This document shows, piece by piece, positions 8,290-17,676 of a stretch of 64,000 nt of DNA (the stretch's first letter is position 1; the number at the start of each line of letters is the position of its first letter). The DNA comes from Polynucleobacter sp. CS-Odin-A6. Its GTDB lineage: Bacteria; Pseudomonadota; Gammaproteobacteria; Burkholderiales; Burkholderiaceae. Under the pieces are notes generated by a model. That model made no database searches, was not told the origin of the DNA, and was given only the letters and a program-made list of their open reading frames with translations. The stretch is taken from NCBI RefSeq assembly GCF_018882095.1, contig NZ_JACVPD010000003.1, positions 124,001 to 188,000 of the forward strand, written 5' to 3'. Position numbers and translations under genes: made by a program.

Positions 8290-9822
8290 ATGAATGAAAT
8301 TATTCAACAGCTTGAAGCAAAGCGTGAATTGGCCAGGCTAGGTGGCGGACAAAAACGGATTGCTGCTCAACATGCTAAGGGTAAACTCACGGCACGGGAG
8401 CGGATTGAGCTCTTATTAGACGCTGGCAGTTTTGAAGAGTGGGATATGTTTGTAGAGCATCGTTGCCATGATTTTGGCATGGCCGAGCAAACGGTACCGG
8501 GCGATGGCGTCGTGACTGGTTACGGCATGATTAACGGCCGTCTGGTTTTTGTGTTCTCCCAAGACTTTACTGTCTTGGGTGGCTCACTCTCAGAAGCGCA
8601 TGCTGAGAAAATTTGCAAGATTATGGATCAAGCGGTAAAAGTGGGCGCACCCATGATTGGTTTAAATGATTCTGGTGGCGCACGGATTCAAGAGGGTGTA
8701 GCCTCTTTGGGCGGCTATGCAGAAATTTTTCAGCGCAATGTCACTGCTTCTGGTGTCATTCCCCAAATTTCTTTAATTATGGGACCATCGGCCGGTGGTG
8801 CTGTTTATTCACCTGCTTTGACTGACTTCATCTTTATGGTGAAAGACAGCTCCTATATGTTTGTCACTGGCCCTGAAGTGGTGAAGACGGTGACTCATGA
8901 GGATGTAACAGCTGAAGAGCTGGGTGGTGCTGTTACGCACTCAACTATTTCAGGGGTTTGCGATTTAGCCTTTGACAACGACGTAGATGCCATCATGATG
9001 CTCCGTCGCTTCTTCAATTATCTCCCTTTATCGAATCGTGAAAAGCCACCGATGATTCATGGGGCGATGCGTACCGAAGAGCCTGATTTCTCTTTAGACA
9101 CACTGGTCCCTAGCAATCCCAATCAACCCTACGATATGAAAGAGTTGATTAAGAAGGTTGTGGATGACGGTGAGTTCTTCGAACTGCAGCCCGATTACGC
9201 AAAAAATATTTTGATTGGCTTTGCTCGTATGGAAGGGCGCTCAATTGGTATTGTTGCGAACCAGCCCTTAGTATTGGCAGGGTGTTTGGATATTAAAGCA
9301 TCAATCAAGGCAGCCCGTTTTGTGCGCTTTTGCGATGCCTTTAATATTCCTGTGGTGACCTTGGTCGATGTGCCTGGATTTATGCCTGGCACTTCACAAG
9401 AGTACGGCGGCATTATTAAACATGGCGCTAAATTACTTTACGCTTATGCTGATTGCACCGTGCCTAAGGTGACATTGATTACCCGCAAAGCCTATGGCGG
9501 TGCTTATGATGTCATGGCCTCCAAGCATTTACGTGGTGATGTGAATTTTGCTTGGCCCTCAGCAGAAATTGCCGTAATGGGTCCCAAAGGAGCAGTTGAG
9601 ATTATCTTTCGCGAAGAGAAAGCCGATCCAGAAAAAATTGCTGCTCGCGAAGCAGAATACAAGGCGAAGTTTGCAAACCCATTTGTTGCTGGTCGTCGAG
9701 GCTACATTGATGATGTGATATTGCCTCATGAAACCCGTAAGCGTATCTCCCGCTCTTTGGCGATGCTTAAAGATAAAGAACTCGCAAACCCAGCGCGTAA
9801 ACATGGCAACATCCCTCTTTAA
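8290..9822 (+). CDS. pccB: Propionyl-CoA carboxylase, carboxyltransferase (beta) subunit
   Basis: This 510-residue acyl-CoA carboxyltransferase has two crotonase-like halves. Family blocks include [12 protein letters not shown] and [16 protein letters not shown] in the first half and [23 protein letters not shown] and [12 protein letters not shown] (split here as shorter stretches) in the second. It moves carboxyl from biotin to propionyl-CoA, giving (S)-methylmalonyl-CoA. The propionyl rather than acetyl preference is inferred from its place between meaB and the biotin subunit and from overall PccB likeness. AAGGA upstream of ATG 8290 supports the start. Confidence 0.94.
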   Translation: MNEIIQQLEAKRELARLGGGQKRIAAQHAKGKLTARERIELLLDAGSFEEWDMFVEHRCHDFGMAEQTVPGDGVVTGYGMINGRLVFVFSQDFTVLGGSLSEAHAEKICKIMDQAVKVGAPMIGLNDSGGARIQEGVASLGGYAEIFQRNVTASGVIPQISLIMGPSAGGAVYSPALTDFIFMVKDSSYMFVTGPEVVKTVTHEDVTAEELGGAVTHSTISGVCDLAFDNDVDAIMMLRRFFNYLPLSNREKPPMIHGAMRTEEPDFSLDTLVPSNPNQPYDMKELIKKVVDDGEFFELQPDYAKNILIGFARMEGRSIGIVANQPLVLAGCLDIKASIKAARFVRFCDAFNIPVVTLVDVPGFMPGTSQEYGGIIKHGAKLLYAYADCTVPKVTLITRKAYGGAYDVMASKHLRGDVNFAWPSAEIAVMGPKGAVEIIFREEKADPEKIAAREAEYKAKFANPFVAGRRGYIDDVILPHETRKRISRSLAMLKDKELANPARKHGNIPL

Positions 9823-9836
9823 GGCAGCAATTCAGC

Positions 9837-11882
9837 ATGACTACAAAAATGTTTAAGAAAATATTAATTTCCAATCGTGGTGAGATCGCTTGTCGGGTAA
9901 TCAAAACAGCCAAGAAGATGGGTATCAAAACGGTTGCCGTCTATTCAGAAGCAGATGCTGAGGCCCTTCATGTGCAGATGGCTGATGAAGCTGTTTGTAT
10001 TGGACCCGCACCATCTCGTGAATCCTATTTGCTCATAGACAAAATCATTCAGGCCTGCAAAGACACGGGTGCAGAAGCGGTGCATCCGGGCTATGGTTTC
10101 TTGTCCGAGAATGAGCAGTTTGCCCGTCGCTGTGAAGAGGAGGGCATTACCTTCATTGGCCCAAAGCATCAATCAATTGCTGCCATGGGCGATAAAATCG
10201 CCTCTAAGAAATTGGCATTAGAGGCGAAAGTCAATACCATTCCCGGTTTCAATGAAGCTATTGACACAGCAGAAGATGCTGTCAAGATTGCGCAAGGCAT
10301 TGGTTACCCTGTAATGATTAAGGCTTCTGCAGGGGGTGGTGGTAAGGGCTTACGGGTGGCCATGAACAACCAAGAGGCTTCTGAAGGTTTTACAGCCTGC
10401 CGTACCGAAGCCCTCAATAGCTTTGGCGATGACCGTGTCTTTATAGAAAAGTTTGTAGAGGGCCCCCGCCATATTGAGATTCAGATACTGGGGGACTCAC
10501 ATGGCAACGTGGTCTACCTAGGCGAGCGTGATTGCTCCATACAACGTAGACATCAAAAGGTCATTGAAGAGGCGCCATCGCCATTTATCGATCCTGCAAC
10601 GCGTAAGGCGATGGGTGAGCAGGCTGTTGCTTTAGCAAAAGCCGTCAACTATCAGTCAGCGGGCACCGTAGAGTTTGTAGTCGGTAAAGATAAATCCTTT
10701 TACTTCCTAGAGATGAATACTCGCTTACAAGTAGAGCACCCAGTTACCGAAGGTATTACTGGCCTGGATCTAGTTGAGCAGATGATTCGTGTTGCCGCTG
10801 GTGAGAAGCTGACATTTAAACAAGAAGATATCAAGCTGTATGGTTGGTCGATTGAGTGCCGTATTAATGCGGATGATCCATTTCGCAACTTCTTGCCATC
10901 AACGGGTCGTTTAGTGAAGTACCGCCCACCAGCAGAGCAAGATAGCGTGCGTGTAGATACCGGCGTCTATGAAGGGGGTGAAATTCCGATTCACTATGAC
11001 TCCATGATCGCTAAGTTGATCGTGCATGGTAAGGATCGTACTGAGGCCATTGAAAAGATGCGTGCCGCACTCAATGATTTCGTGATTCGCGGCATTCATT
11101 CGAATATACCTTTTCAGGCTGCTTTATTGCATCATCCCCGTTTTGTCTCTGGTGATTTCACTACAGGATTTATTGCTGAAGAATATCCAGATGGCTTTAA
11201 GAAAGATTCAGTACAGCCTGCTGAGCCAAAACGTTTAGCAGCACTCGCTGCATTTATGCGGTATCGCTATCTTGAACATATTCAGATGATTGATGGTCAA
11301 TTGGCTGGCCATGAGATGACGATTACAAAGAAATTCATCATCGTTACTGGCGCTCGTGTTGGTTCAAATGACCCAGTTCAAGAAATTCCAGCTCGGGTTG
11401 AGCTGAAGGATGGCGTTTATTCTGTCTATATTGAAGAGGAGGGCGATAGTCGTTATGACATCGTCAGTAGTTGGCGTCCAGGCCAGCTTTGCTTGTATGC
11501 AACCATCAATCGCAAACATCAGATTACTGCTCAAGTAGAGCGTAAAGGTACTAAATACTTTCTCACAATAGATGGAGCGCATTATGAGTGTATGGTTTTA
11601 AGCCCTCTGGGCGCAGTGCTGCAGCGTCGTATGCTAGTAAAAGAGCCACCAGATACCTCAACATTAGTGCTGTCCCCAATGCCCGGACTTTTAACCAATA
11701 TCTCGGTAAAAGTGGGTGATGCTGTCACTGCTGGACAGAAGCTCGCTGCGATTGAAGCGATGAAGATGGAGAATACTTTGTTAGCAGCTCAGGATGGTGT
11801 CGTTGCTGAAATTACTGCCAGGGTAGGCGATAGTCTCGCCGTTGACCAACTCATTATCCGCTTTGAATCCAACTCAAAATAA
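9837..11882 (+). CDS. pccA: Propionyl-CoA carboxylase, biotin carboxylase/biotin carrier (alpha) subunit
   Basis: This 681-residue protein contains biotin carboxylase domains (about 1-450; ATP-grasp Gly-rich loop KASAGGGGKGL near 163), a middle BT-type linker and a C-terminal biotinyl domain with EAMKMEN, Lys643 being the predicted biotinylation site. It carboxylates its own biotin at the expense of ATP and bicarbonate and hands the carboxyl group to PccB, whose gene ends 14 bases upstream. Either ATG 9837 or a second Met shortly after it (MTTKMFKK) could start the protein. Confidence 0.95.
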   Translation: MTTKMFKKILISNRGEIACRVIKTAKKMGIKTVAVYSEADAEALHVQMADEAVCIGPAPSRESYLLIDKIIQACKDTGAEAVHPGYGFLSENEQFARRCEEEGITFIGPKHQSIAAMGDKIASKKLALEAKVNTIPGFNEAIDTAEDAVKIAQGIGYPVMIKASAGGGGKGLRVAMNNQEASEGFTACRTEALNSFGDDRVFIEKFVEGPRHIEIQILGDSHGNVVYLGERDCSIQRRHQKVIEEAPSPFIDPATRKAMGEQAVALAKAVNYQSAGTVEFVVGKDKSFYFLEMNTRLQVEHPVTEGITGLDLVEQMIRVAAGEKLTFKQEDIKLYGWSIECRINADDPFRNFLPSTGRLVKYRPPAEQDSVRVDTGVYEGGEIPIHYDSMIAKLIVHGKDRTEAIEKMRAALNDFVIRGIHSNIPFQAALLHHPRFVSGDFTTGFIAEEYPDGFKKDSVQPAEPKRLAALAAFMRYRYLEHIQMIDGQLAGHEMTITKKFIIVTGARVGSNDPVQEIPARVELKDGVYSVYIEEEGDSRYDIVSSWRPGQLCLYATINRKHQITAQVERKGTKYFLTIDGAHYECMVLSPLGAVLQRRMLVKEPPDTSTLVLSPMPGLLTNISVKVGDAVTAGQKLAAIEAMKMENTLLAAQDGVVAEITARVGDSLAVDQLIIRFESNSK

Positions 11883-11893
11883 CTTAACCATTA

Positions 11894-12358
11894 ATGAATA
11901 AGCCATTCAAAATATTAGGTATTCAGCAAATTGCTATTGGCGGTGAAAGCAAAGAACGCCTTCGCATGCTTTGGGTTGATTTATTGGGTTTTGAATACAA
12001 AAGTACTTTTGTGTCTGAGCGTGAAAACGTCGATGAAGACATCTGCTCTATTGGTCGTGGTGTTCATGAGATTGAAATTGATCTGATGCAGCCCTTTGCA
12101 ATTGAAAGGAAGCCCGCAGTTCACCAGACACCACTGAACCATATCGGCTTATGGGTAGATGATTTACCAAAAGCAGTGACATGGTTGTCTGAGCAAGGTT
12201 TGCGTTTTGCACCGGGCGGCATACGCAAAGGCGCTGCTGGTCATGATGTTAACTTTATACACCCTAAGGGCAATGAGGCGTTTCCACTATGTGGTGAAGG
12301 CGTCTTGATTGAGTTAGTTCAGGCTCCGCCAGATGTTATTGCAGCCTTTAGTGTATGA
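11894..12358 (+). CDS. mce: VOC-family protein, probable methylmalonyl-CoA epimerase
   Basis: This 154-residue protein of the glyoxalase/vicinal-oxygen-chelate fold has paired beta-alpha-beta-beta-beta modules. Metal-ligand candidates include the His of IQQIAIG-type strand 1 regions, His in [10 protein letters not shown] and Glu in VLIELVQAP. Methylmalonyl-CoA epimerase has the same fold and ligand pattern and is the one missing step between the carboxylase, which makes the S form, and the mutase, which uses the R form. Its place 11 bases after pccA makes that function likely. Family likeness alone would not exclude another VOC enzyme. Confidence 0.75.
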   Translation: MNKPFKILGIQQIAIGGESKERLRMLWVDLLGFEYKSTFVSERENVDEDICSIGRGVHEIEIDLMQPFAIERKPAVHQTPLNHIGLWVDDLPKAVTWLSEQGLRFAPGGIRKGAAGHDVNFIHPKGNEAFPLCGEGVLIELVQAPPDVIAAFSV

Positions 12359-12388
12359 GTCTTCAATAAGTCATTCGGAGATCCTTCA

Positions 12389-13111
12389 TTGACCCGTATA
12401 TTAGCCATTGATACTTCTTCAGCATGGTGTTCAGTTGCTTTATCTTTAAATGATCGAGCTCCATCGACTCGCCACCAAAAAGTATCAGCTGGTGCTAGTC
12501 AATTGTTATTACCCTGGGTTGAGGAATTATTATCTGAAACATCTAGTGAACTCACCTCACTCGATGCGATCGCGGTAGGTATTGGGCCTGGCGCTTTCAC
12601 AGGTGTGCGCTTAGGTATTGCTGTAGTTCAGGGTCTGGCAACCGCCGCCCGGCTTCCCGTGCTTCCTGTCGCCAGTCTAGATGCCATCGCTAGTCAGTTA
12701 GTTACTAAACCTAGCTTTATCACCACCGGGTCTCAGTCCTTCGTTATCGCCGTTGATGCACGCATGGGTGAAGTCTATTGGGCTCAATATGGTTTTGCTT
12801 TAAATCAATTACCGCAACGGTTGGGCGATATTTATTTAACAACCCCTGAATTAGTCGACCTTCAGAATGTCGACTATCTGGCTGGTAGTGCCATTGTTGA
12901 GTTTGGTGATCGACTATTTGCTTCAATTGAAAATCCATTCTCCAGCGGGCAATTAGATCCGGATATTGGCGTAAGTGCTGAAGGCGTTTTAGCCTGCGCA
13001 CAAACAATGTGGAATAAAGGCTTGCAGCAAGATATTCACTCATTAGAGCCTCTATATATTCGCAATAAAGTCGCCTTTACTTCTGCAGAGCAAAGTCTAA
13101 AAAATGTCTAA
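12389..13111 (+). CDS. tsaB: tRNA threonylcarbamoyladenosine biosynthesis protein TsaB
   Basis: This 240-residue ASKHA-fold protein begins ILAIDTSSAWCSVAL and has the IGPGAFTGVRLGIAVVQGLA block typical of TsaB (YeaZ), the partner of TsaD in making t6A in ANN-decoding tRNAs. The start is TTG at 12389, preceded by GGAG (12377-12380) at a suitable distance. No ATG gives a full N-terminus. Its stop overlaps the rimI start, as in many proteobacteria. Confidence 0.93.
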   Translation: MTRILAIDTSSAWCSVALSLNDRAPSTRHQKVSAGASQLLLPWVEELLSETSSELTSLDAIAVGIGPGAFTGVRLGIAVVQGLATAARLPVLPVASLDAIASQLVTKPSFITTGSQSFVIAVDARMGEVYWAQYGFALNQLPQRLGDIYLTTPELVDLQNVDYLAGSAIVEFGDRLFASIENPFSSGQLDPDIGVSAEGVLACAQTMWNKGLQQDIHSLEPLYIRNKVAFTSAEQSLKNV

Positions 13112-13661
13112 TCACATTGATGGAGTGCATGATGGAAGGCAATCAAACATAGAGGGGGTTTCTGAACTTTCTTTTTTACCAATGAACAGTAGTGATTTAG
13201 AGGCTGTCTTGGCCATTGAATCGGTTTCACATCTTCATCCATGGACTCAAGGTAATTTTTCAGACTCATTAGCAGCGGGGCATTGGGCCTATTGTGTGAG
13301 GCCGCAATTAGCAGATTCTATCAAAGGCACATATCTGGATCCTGCAATCCTTTGGGCCTATTGCATTTTATTTCCTGCGGTAGATGAGTTACACCTCTTA
13401 AATATCACTGTGTCACCTAAATTACGTCGTTTAGGTATTGGTGCAAAGATGATGAATGCAATTGAAGGAGTGGCATCACAGCAACGGATGCCACGCATAA
13501 TTTTAGAAGTAAGGCCAAGCAATGTATCCGCAATCAAGCTTTATCAAGGCTTAGAGTATGAGCAGATTGGATTACGCAAAAACTATTACCCAGCGGATGC
13601 TACTAGTGGCTTACGTGAGGATGCATGGGTTTTTGCTAAATCGATTAAGCTTGAGGGATGA
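13104..13661 (+). CDS. rimI: Ribosomal protein S18 N-alpha-acetyltransferase RimI
   Basis: This 185-residue GNAT acetyltransferase has an acetyl-CoA-binding stretch VSPKLRRLGIGAKMM and a later NVSAIKLYQGLEYEQIGLRK region typical of RimI. It is longer than E. coli RimI (148 residues) because of a divergent N-terminal extension before the conserved LEAVLAIE region. ATG 13104 overlaps the tsaB stop, so the two are translationally coupled. RimI acetylates the N-terminal Ala of ribosomal protein S18. Confidence 0.92.
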   Translation: MSNHIDGVHDGRQSNIEGVSELSFLPMNSSDLEAVLAIESVSHLHPWTQGNFSDSLAAGHWAYCVRPQLADSIKGTYLDPAILWAYCILFPAVDELHLLNITVSPKLRRLGIGAKMMNAIEGVASQQRMPRIILEVRPSNVSAIKLYQGLEYEQIGLRKNYYPADATSGLREDAWVFAKSIKLEG

Positions 13662-14212
13662 GTACAAATTCTGCCTTCCTGAAAGAGATGGGTATTACCG
13701 AGTGGACTTCACGTGATGCCACATTGGAGCCTGCCCAAGCGCTATCTGGAAGCGAGTCGACTAGCTATCCGGAAGTAAATACAGTCACTACAACCGCAGT
13801 AGTCACGGAGCCATTAGAAAATGATACCTTTGGCATCTGGTGGTTTTTTGGTAATAAACCGCAAGGTGATGCTGAGTTACTCTTCCAAAATATCATTCGC
13901 GTACTGGGTTTGGCTCCACAAGCATGGTCCTGGAAAAATCCTGCTGATAAATTAAATCCAGAACAGTTGCCTCAGGACGGATCACCGATAGTAGCCTTAG
14001 CGTTCGGAGGTCTTGCAGCACAGAAGTTATCGGGTGAGCGTGACGGACTGCCAGAGCTGCGTGAAACGATATTGGCTATCAATGCTGATGGGGCGGAAGA
14101 CTTACCTCTGATTGCCACATTTGAATTAAATCAGTTGATTGCTAGTCCAAAGAATAAGGCATTGTTTTGGCAAGATCTTCTGCTAGCAAAGTCGGTATTA
14201 CAAAACATCTGA
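13658..14212 (+). CDS. HolD (DNA polymerase III psi)-like or degenerate UDG-4-like protein
   Basis: This 184-residue protein overlaps rimI by an ATGA junction and has an SD-like GAGGG. It has no clear full-length family signature, but three blocks can be lined up with E. coli HolD from memory: LKEMGITEWTSR (N-terminus) with LQQLGITQWSLR; NIIRVLGLAPQAWSWKNPAD...LPQDGS with VLRALTVSPDQVLQLTPEK...LPQGS; and LNQLIASPKNKALFWQDL with LTDLQANPTARAALWQQI. holD also neighbours rimI in E. coli. The C-terminal block equally resembles motif II of family-4 uracil-DNA glycosylases (HPxxLLRxPxDKxxAWxDL), but the catalytic His-Pro is replaced and no 4Fe-4S cysteines are present, so glycosylase activity is unlikely. 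Many relatives carry a UDG gene at this spot. A clamp-loader accessory role is an inference. Confidence 0.5.
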   Translation: MSTNSAFLKEMGITEWTSRDATLEPAQALSGSESTSYPEVNTVTTTAVVTEPLENDTFGIWWFFGNKPQGDAELLFQNIIRVLGLAPQAWSWKNPADKLNPEQLPQDGSPIVALAFGGLAAQKLSGERDGLPELRETILAINADGAEDLPLIATFELNQLIASPKNKALFWQDLLLAKSVLQNI

Positions 14213-14223
14213 TGGCCTAAGCA

Positions 14224-15543
14224 TTAGTGCTTATGTTCACCAATCAAGTGCATTGAATCATATTCAGCTTGGTTTGCAGCGTGGCGTCGAATCACCAGCC
14301 ACATCACTATGCTCACTAAAATACCAAAGCCGATAATCACTGCTTGAATTGGCGCATCTAGCCAGATCAAGCCAGAGTAGATAGATAACATCATCAACAC
14401 AGAAATATTCTCATTGAAGTTTTGTACGGCTATAGAGTGCCCTGCAGACATGAGAACGTGACCGCGATGTTGCAGTAATGCATTCATAGGAACTACAAAA
14501 TATCCAGCCAGCCAACCAACCAACACTAGTAAGAAATAAGCTGGCAATAAATTGAGTGAAATCTCAAGCCGACCAATAGTCCAGAGAGTGGTGCTGGGTA
14601 ACATATCCGAGTTATATATGGCCATGATGCAGACAACAAGGCCCATTGCAATTCCACAGGGCAGTACTTTGAGTGAGCTTCGGAGTGGGATCCGGCAGGC
14701 TGCCCAAATAGCACCTCCAGCGACCCCAACTGCCGAAATGGCTTGAAGAATGGCGCCTTGTGACAAAGTCATGTGCAGCGCCACCTCAGCCCACTTAATA
14801 ACAATGAATTGCAGGGTAGCTCCGGCCCCCCAGAACAAGGTCGTGACCGCTAATGAAATCTGACCGAGCCGATCGGCCCAGAGTGTTTTAAAGCAAACCG
14901 CAAAGTCTTTCACCAGCTCGATCGGGTTGGTCTTTTGAGAGACATAGCGTGCACCCGTATCTGGAATGCGTAAATTAATCAGGGCTGCCAACACGTAAAT
15001 CATCATAATGATCAAAATCGCGGATTCTGCAGCGGTATCAATGCCAGTATCTAGGATAGGCATATCAAAACCAAGCAAACTCTGAGAAACCGTTTTGCTA
15101 ATCAATACTCCACCTAGGACGGTGCCGAGGATGATCGAGCCAACGGTTAAGCCCTCAATCCAACCATTGGCAGCCACTAGCTTTTCGGGAGGGAGTAATT
15201 CAGTGAGAATGCCGTATTTTGCGGGGGAGTATGCGGCTGCGCCAAGGCCAACAATGGCGTAAGCCAATAAAGGGTGGCTACCAAAGAGCATGACCATGCA
15301 GCCAATAAATTTAATCGTATTGGTAATGAACATGACATTACCCTTAGGTCGGGAATCCGCAAAGGCTCCCACAAAGGCTGCCAGCAAGACATAAGACATG
15401 ACGAAGAATAATTTGAGTAAAGGGGTCATCCAGGCCGGAGCGTCAAGCTGGACCAAGAGGGCAATTGCCGCAATCAGCAATGCATTATCCGCAAGCGACG
15501 AAAAAAATTGCGCCGCCATAATGGTATAAAAGCTACGGTTCAT
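14224..15543 (-). CDS. lplT: Lysophospholipid transporter LplT (MFS)
   Basis: This 439-residue, highly hydrophobic major-facilitator protein has about 12 membrane spans. The N-terminus AAQFFSSLADNALLIAAIAL matches LplT, where the first helix carries QFxSxxxDNALL. LplT flips lysophospholipids inward across the cytoplasmic membrane for re-acylation by Aas. The gene is convergent with the HolD-like gene (11 bases between the ends) and divergent from alr. No acyltransferase partner is visible in the window. Confidence 0.9.
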   Translation of the reverse strand: MNRSFYTIMAAQFFSSLADNALLIAAIALLVQLDAPAWMTPLLKLFFVMSYVLLAAFVGAFADSRPKGNVMFITNTIKFIGCMVMLFGSHPLLAYAIVGLGAAAYSPAKYGILTELLPPEKLVAANGWIEGLTVGSIILGTVLGGVLISKTVSQSLLGFDMPILDTGIDTAAESAILIIMMIYVLAALINLRIPDTGARYVSQKTNPIELVKDFAVCFKTLWADRLGQISLAVTTLFWGAGATLQFIVIKWAEVALHMTLSQGAILQAISAVGVAGGAIWAACRIPLRSSLKVLPCGIAMGLVVCIMAIYNSDMLPSTTLWTIGRLEISLNLLPAYFLLVLVGWLAGYFVVPMNALLQHRGHVLMSAGHSIAVQNFNENISVLMMLSIYSGLIWLDAPIQAVIIGFGILVSIVMWLVIRRHAANQAEYDSMHLIGEHKH

Positions 15544-15593
15544 TCGTACAATCTAGTCATTGATGTCATTAAAACATGAAAGTAGGGTTGCAT

Positions 15594-16721
15594 ATGGGCT
15601 CAACAGCTATTCGCTCGATTAATAGACCAATTTTGGCCACTATACACACTGAAGCGTTTCGTCATAATTTAAGCCGTATTCGCGAACTCGCCCCCGCATC
15701 CAAAATCTGGTCTGTTGTGAAGGCTAAAGCCTATGGCCATAGCCTCGAGGCTATCCTACAGGGGCTGGAGTCTACTGATGGTTTTGCGGTGCTGGATATT
15801 GCAGATGCACAATGGCTAAGAGACCATGCTTGGAATGGACGTATTCTGCTTTTAGAAGGGATCTTTAGTCTTGCAGAGCTCGATTTGGCAGTTCAACTCA
15901 AGTGTGACCTAGTTGTGCATTGCGCTCAACAAGTGGAATGGCTTGAGTCCTATCAGCATCATTCCAAACATCAGATTAATCTTTTTTTGAAGCTGAATTC
16001 CGGCATGAATCGCTTAGGCTTTAAGCCTGATCTTTATCGCACTGCTTTTCATCGCCTTCATGCTGCTGGTTACCACTTGCATCATATGACCCATTTTGCC
16101 AATGCTGATCGAGTGGATCGCTCTCCCTCGGTTGGCGAGCAACTAGAGTGTTTTGAGAAAGCTACTGAAGGTTTAGAGGCGCCTAGCTCTCTAGCGAATT
16201 CCGCTGCAATTCTCTGGCATCGGAATGCCCTGGGTGACTGGATTCGCCCTGGAATTATGTTGTATGGCGTTTCGCCCACCGGAGTTCATGCGGATATCGT
16301 TCGCTCTGAACTGCAAGCGGTGATGCAACTACGGAGTGAAATTATCGATATTCAGGAATTAAAGAAGGGTGATCACGTAGGATACGGAGGACGTTATCAA
16401 GCACCAGAGGATATGCGCATCGGTGTGATTGCTTGTGGCTATGCTGATGGCTATCCACGTCATGCAGAAGATGGCACGCCCGTGTGGGTTGATGCTGCTA
16501 AAGCAGGAGGTGAAGGGATAATTTGCCCTCTTGTTGGGCAGGTGTCGATGGATATGTTGACGATCGATTTACGCACAGCTCCTAATGCAAAAATCGGCAG
16601 TATCGTGGAGTTATGGGGCGGAGAAGTACCAGTCGATGATGTTGCTCAAATGAGCGGAACGATTGGGTATGAACTGATTTGCGCTTTGGCAAAGCGGGTG
16701 CCAGTAATGATCCAGCAGTAA
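15594..16721 (+). CDS. alr: Alanine racemase
   Basis: This fold-type III PLP enzyme (375 residues from ATG 15594) supplies D-alanine for peptidoglycan. The PLP lysine lies in SVVKAKAYGHS, where most relatives have VVKANAYGHG. The second catalytic Tyr lies in the GYGGRYQAPEDMRIG region. GYADGYPRH and GQVSMDMLTIDL are further family blocks. An in-frame ATG at 15576 is possible, but GTAGGG sits at ribosome-binding distance from 15594. It is divergent from lplT. Confidence 0.94.
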   Translation: MGSTAIRSINRPILATIHTEAFRHNLSRIRELAPASKIWSVVKAKAYGHSLEAILQGLESTDGFAVLDIADAQWLRDHAWNGRILLLEGIFSLAELDLAVQLKCDLVVHCAQQVEWLESYQHHSKHQINLFLKLNSGMNRLGFKPDLYRTAFHRLHAAGYHLHHMTHFANADRVDRSPSVGEQLECFEKATEGLEAPSSLANSAAILWHRNALGDWIRPGIMLYGVSPTGVHADIVRSELQAVMQLRSEIIDIQELKKGDHVGYGGRYQAPEDMRIGVIACGYADGYPRHAEDGTPVWVDAAKAGGEGIICPLVGQVSMDMLTIDLRTAPNAKIGSIVELWGGEVPVDDVAQMSGTIGYELICALAKRVPVMIQQ

Positions 16722-16783
16722 TTCAGTTGGGCAGTATGCCGATATCAGGTGCTACCCATCAACCTTAAACCAATATAGTCAAT

Positions 16784-17606
16784 TTATTGATTCCAGAACT
16801 GCCACCAACGACGTTCCTTTTGAACGCGTTGACCAGTTACCATCATCTGACTGTCAGGAAAATTGAGCTTGAAGACGCGAGCTGAATCATTGCTTAAATC
16901 AACCATTCCCAGCTTTTCATAAGACTTCGTCAATAGATAGAGTGCTTCTTCAACCGCAGGTGCGCGATCATAATCTCGTATCACCAGTTGAGCTCTATTG
17001 GCAGAGGCTAAATAAGCACCACGTTGATAGTAGAAGCGAGCCACCAGGATGTCTGCTTCGGCTAAGGAGTTGACAATGTAGCGCATCCGATCCAATGAGT
17101 CCGGCGCATATTTGCTATCAGGAAAACGCTCCACAACAACCTTAAAGGATTCAAAGGCCTCTTTAGCCGCTTTGGGGTCACGCTCACTGAGATCCTGCCC
17201 TGTGAATTTACCAAGCCAACCCAAGTCATCATTAAAACTAATCAGTCCTTTGAGGTAGTAACCGTAATCTAAATTCGGGCTACCTTGATGCAGTTTAATA
17301 AAGCGATCGATAGCGACTTGAGCCTGAGCTTGTTCTTGTGCCTTCCAATAGCAGTACGCCGCATTAATTTGCGCTTGCTGTGAATAGGGTCCAAAAGGGA
17401 ATCGACCTTCTAATTTATCAAAATATTTTCCGCATTTGGCGTAATCAGCGTCATTGAGTTTCTCGGTAGCCTCTGAATACAGCTTGGTCTCAGACCAAAT
17501 ATCAGTATCGTCCTTTTGACCATCACTACCAGCGCAACCACTAAGCAGGATGCAGGCCGTGCTGGCGCCAATGAATAAAGAGGCGAGGGATTTCCTGGAA
17601 GACAAC
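16784..17606 (-). CDS. bamD: Outer-membrane assembly lipoprotein BamD
   Basis: This TPR-repeat lipoprotein of the BAM complex inserts beta-barrel proteins into the outer membrane. The lipobox LLSGC gives the lipidated Cys. TPR-like repeats follow, with blocks AQINAAYCYWKAQEQAQAQ and RFPDSKYAPDSLDRMRYI typical of BamD (ComL). The longest frame starts upstream, and ATG at 17683 would overlap the GTG start of the divergent rluD. Starting at TTG 17606 gives MSSRKSLASLFIGASTACIL, an ideal lipoprotein signal with the Cys at residue 24. I prefer that start but cannot prove it. Confidence 0.88.
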
Positions 17607-17653
17607 CCAAGAATGGCGGCAAGCCTTAAACTGGCGTCTGTAATCACGTCCGA

Positions 17654-17659
17654 TATAAC
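17654..17659 (+). promoter_or_regulatory. Candidate -10 element for rluD (shared AT stretch with bamD)
   Basis: TATAAC at 17654-17659 is followed by an AAAAGG Shine-Dalgarno-like stretch and the GTG start of rluD at 17677. It lies inside the longest possible bamD frame. Read on the minus strand the same stretch offers TTATAT, which could serve bamD if translation starts at 17606. No strong -35 is visible in either direction. Confidence 0.35.
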
Positions 17660-17676
17660 TAAAAGGCTCTTTAAGC

